Of a stretch of DNA of 64,000 nt, positions 61,311-64,000 are shown piece by piece. The notes beneath the pieces were generated by a model that had not been told where the DNA came from, did not search any database, and worked only from the letters and a program-made list of their open reading frames with translations. Position numbers and translations under genes: made by a program. The stretch comes from Hydractinia symbiolongicarpus (Eukaryota > Cnidaria > Hydrozoa > Anthoathecata > Hydractiniidae). The DNA is taken from assembly GCF_029227915.1 (NCBI RefSeq), contig NC_079885.1, positions 4,528,001-4,592,000 on the forward strand. The letters run 5' to 3'. How positions within the stretch are numbered: the stretch's first letter is position 1; the number at the start of each line of letters is the position of its first letter.

Positions 61311-64000
61311 TAGAGTCCAATTGTCTCATTTATCACATTTACAAGGTCGCAGTCTAGAATCAGTTCAATTAAGTCCCACAGTCAATCGTTTCACTGTTAA
61401 AAGCGATACAACTTAGTAATATCGAAACAAAATCACTAAATACATGTTGGTACGAATATGTGACGAAAGCGTTGTAACTCAAACGGATTGACACCGTTAG
61501 AAAGTCAATGAAATGTAGTTTTTGAAATTGTCTCTATTTCTTCAGCGCGAACTACCGACTAGGATTGGTCCCACAGCAAAGAAATAACTGATTTATCTAA
61601 ACTTTTAATTAAAGCGCTACCACAGAACCTAGTGAAATCGCTGAATTCCAGAAATCATGTCAAATTAAAAAGAATGTTTCTCGTTGAAGTCCAATTGGCT
61701 CATTTATCACATTTATAAGGTTACAGTTCAAAATCAGTTCAATTATGTCCCACAGTGAAACGTTTCAGTGTTAAAAACGATGCAACCTAGTAATACCCGA
61801 ATAACATCGCTAAATACATGTTGGTACGAATATGTGGCCCAACCGTTGTAACTCAAATTCATTGATGCCGCCAAGAAGTCAATGAAATGTAGTTTTTCAA
61901 AATGTGTGTATTCTTTCAGCGCGTGCTAACGGCCAGGATTGGTCCCATAGTAAAAAAAGATTTAAATATCTAAATTCTTAAATAAAGTGCTACCACAGAG
62001 ACCAGTGTAATCGCTGAATTCCATCAGTCATGTCAAATTAAGAAGAATGTTATTCCTTGGAGTCCAATTGGCTCATTTATCACATTTGTAAGGCCACAGT
62101 CCAGAGTCAGTTCAATTAAGTCCCGCAGTCAAATGTTTCACTGTTAAAAGCGATGCAACCTAGTAACATCCGAATAATGTCGCTAAATACATGTTGGTAC
62201 GAATATGTGACACAACCGTTGTAACTCAAACGGATTAATACCGCTAGAAAGTCAATAAAATGTAGTTTAAACTGTTCCCATTTAATGATTGCGTGCTAAC
62301 GGCCAGGATTTGTCCCACAGTAAAAAAAGACTTATTTATCTAAATTTTTAAATAAAGCGCTACCACAGAGCCTAGTGTAATCGCTGAATTCCAGCAATCA
62401 TGTCATATTAAGAAAAATGTTATTCCTTGGAGTCCAATTGGCTCATTCATCACATTTATAAGGCCACAGTTCAAAATCAGTTCAATTAAGTCCCACTGTC
62501 AAACGTTTCACTGTTAAAAGCCATGCAACCTAGTAATACCCGAATAATGTCGCTAAATACATGTTGGTACGAATATGTGACGCAACCGTTGTAACTCAAA
62601 CTGATTGATACCGCCAAGAAGTCAATGAAATGTAATTTTTGAGAATGTCTCTATTCTTTCAGCCCGTGCTAACGGCCAGGATTTGTCCCACAGTAAAAAA
62701 AGATTTAAGTATCTCAATTTTTAAATTAAGCGCTACCACACAGCCCAGTGTATTCGCTGAATTCCATCAATCATGTCAATTTAAGAAGAATGTTATTCCT
62801 TGGAGTCCAATTGGCTCATTTATCACATTTGTTAGGTTACAGTCAAAAGTCAGTTCAATTAAGTCCCACAGTCAAACGTTTCACTGTTAAAAGCGATGCA
62901 ACCTAGTAAAATCCGAATAATATCGCTAAATACATGTTGGTACGAATATGTGACACAACCGTTGTAACTCAAACGGATTGACACCGCTAGAAAGTCAACG
63001 AAATGTAGTTTGTGAAAATATCTCTATTTCCTCTGCGCGCGAAGACGGCTAGGATTGGTCCCACAGTAGAAAATGACTTTTTTAACTAAATTTTTGAATA
63101 AAGCTCTACCACAGCGCTCAGTGTAATCGCTGAGTTCCAGCAATTCCGACAAATTAAGAATAATGTTATTTCTTGTAGTCCAATTGGCTCATATATCACA
63201 TTTATAATGTCAAAGTCCAAAATCAGTTCAATTAAGTCCCACAGTCAAACGTGTCACTTTTAAAAGCGATGCAACCTAGTAATATCCGAATAATATCGTT
63301 AAATACATGTTGGTACGTATATGTGGCCCAACCGTTGCAACTCAAACTGATTGATACCGCCAAGAAGTCAATAAAAATCAGCTATTGAGAATGTCTCTAT
63401 TCCTTCAGCGCGTGCTAACGGCCAGGATTGGTCCCACAGTAAATAAAGACTGATTTATCTAAACTTTTAAATAAAGCGCTACTACAGAAAGTAGTGTAAT
63501 CGCTGAATTCCAGCAATCATGTCAAATTAAGAAGAATGTTATTCCTTGGAGTCCAATTTGCTCATTTATCACATTTATAAGGTCAAAGTCTAAAATCTGA
63601 AACTGTTCCTACTTATTCAGCGCGTGCTAACTGCCAGGATTCGGCCCACAGTAAAGAAAAACTTACATATCTAAATTTTTGAAAAATGCACTACCACAGA
63701 GCCTAGTGTAATCGCTGAATTCCAGCAATCTTGTCAAATTAAGAAGAATGTTATTCCTTGGAGTCAAACTAGCTCATTTATCGCATTTATAAGGTCAAAG
63801 TACAAAATCAGTTCAATTAAGTCCCACAGTCAAACGTGTCACTTTTAAAAGCGATGCAACCTAGTAATATCCGAATAATATCGCTAAATACATGTTGGTA
63901 CGAATATGTGGCCCAACCGTTGTAGCTCAAACTGATTGATATTGCCCAGAAGTCAATAAAAGCAGCTATTGAGAATGTCTCTATTACTTCAGTGCATGCT
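61311..64000 (+). repeat. Terminal monomers related to 9.1-12.9 kb
   Basis: Landmarks 61443, 61817 and 62190 correspond to 9110, 9484 and 9857 at offset 52333. Landmarks 62933, 63306 and 63891 and the junction at 63597 correspond to 11723, 12096, 12681 and 12387 at offset 51210. The two offsets differ by three monomers. The spacing 62190-62560 is 370 bp through a small loss at GTAGTTTAAACTG. The array continues past the window end. Confidence 0.85.

Larger units (their letters stand above)
1..64000 (+). repeat. Satellite DNA array, 373-bp monomer, head to tail throughout
   Basis: The landmark CATGTTGG and its one- or two-base variants occur 160 times from 293 to 63891. Spacing is 372-374 bp except where a defined deletion lies between. 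All copies have the same orientation, and no interval contains foreign sequence. Other near-constant boxes are CAGTTCAATTAAGTCCCACA and TAATCGCTGAATTCCAGCAA. The most variable part is the stretch between the GTTTTTGA box and the GGTCCCACAG box. It defines subtypes such as GCGCGAACTACCGACTAGG, GCGTGCTAACGGCCAGG, TAACTGCCAGGATTCGGCCC, and TTCTGCGCGCGCAGACGG. GAATTC sits in most monomers, so an EcoRI ladder with a 373-bp step is expected; subtypes reading GAGTTC lack it. Since 373 is not a multiple of three, reading frames rotate between monomers. The family is not recognised. Centromeric or heterochromatic location is inferred from array structure only. Confidence 0.97.

Noticed and set aside
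1-64000. CRISPR array
   Set aside because: The period is 373 bp with no short repeat-and-unique-spacer pattern; the whole unit repeats.
1-64000. rDNA, tRNA or snRNA tandem genes
   Set aside because: No rRNA motifs, tRNA boxes or Sm sites are visible, and the small invariant boxes do not fit A/B box spacing.
1-64000. Transposon or retroelement origin
   Set aside because: No terminal inverted repeats, target duplications, LTRs, poly-A tail or transposase/RT coding remnants were seen. The ancestry of the monomer remains unknown.
1-64000. Telomeric repeat or microsatellite blocks
   Set aside because: No run of a short telomere-like motif or simple repeat occurs; A and T tracts do not exceed about 8 bases.

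Overview
The whole 64 kb window is the interior of one satellite DNA array. It holds no supportable gene, RNA gene, transposon or unique sequence. A landmark octamer (CATGTTGG or a close variant) marks one phase point per repeat. I placed 160 landmarks by hand from 293 to 63891, all on the + strand. Spacing is almost always 372-374 bp, so the basic monomer is 373 bp. Two monomers are 307 bp, through a 66-bp deletion. At 21 points an extra unit of about 212 bp, a monomer lacking about 161 bp, is spliced in. The array runs off both ends of the window, so no flank is visible.

Organism: a long head-to-tail array with higher-order repeats (HORs) indicates a eukaryotic nuclear genome, most likely centromeric, pericentromeric or other heterochromatin. 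One monomer counted by hand (2401-2760) is 34% G+C (122 of 360) and has 11 CpG against about 10 expected, so CpG is not depleted. This weakly favours a lineage with little germline CpG methylation. I do not recognise the satellite family and cannot name the species.

Layout. 0-2.35 kb: HOR of 1425 bp. 2.35-6.2 kb: mixed monomers. 6.2-11.6 kb: a 2-kb block present twice at offset 3358. 12.4-16.9 kb: five copies of a 958-bp HOR (two full monomers plus one truncated). 18.4-26.7 kb: p-q-r triads and 1117-bp h-q-r triads, by eye the most homogeneous part. 27.0-36.1 kb: one monomer series present three times with 10, then 8, then 6 monomers. 38.8-43.4 kb: a 2287-bp HOR. 44.2-49.8 kb: 2077-bp and 1170-bp HORs. 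50.9-54.2 kb: 1697-bp and 585-bp HORs. 56.0-61.3 kb: a 7-monomer HOR of 2612 bp that shrinks to 6 monomers and then a fragment. 61.3-64.0 kb: close relatives of 9.1-12.9 kb.

Nothing here is a protein-coding or defence system. The interest is in array biology: a conserved 20-bp dyad in nearly every monomer, variant hairpins with apparently compensating changes, a single-origin truncated monomer reused in many HORs, a microhomology-bounded deletion, and recombinant monomers that record unequal exchange in steps of one monomer.
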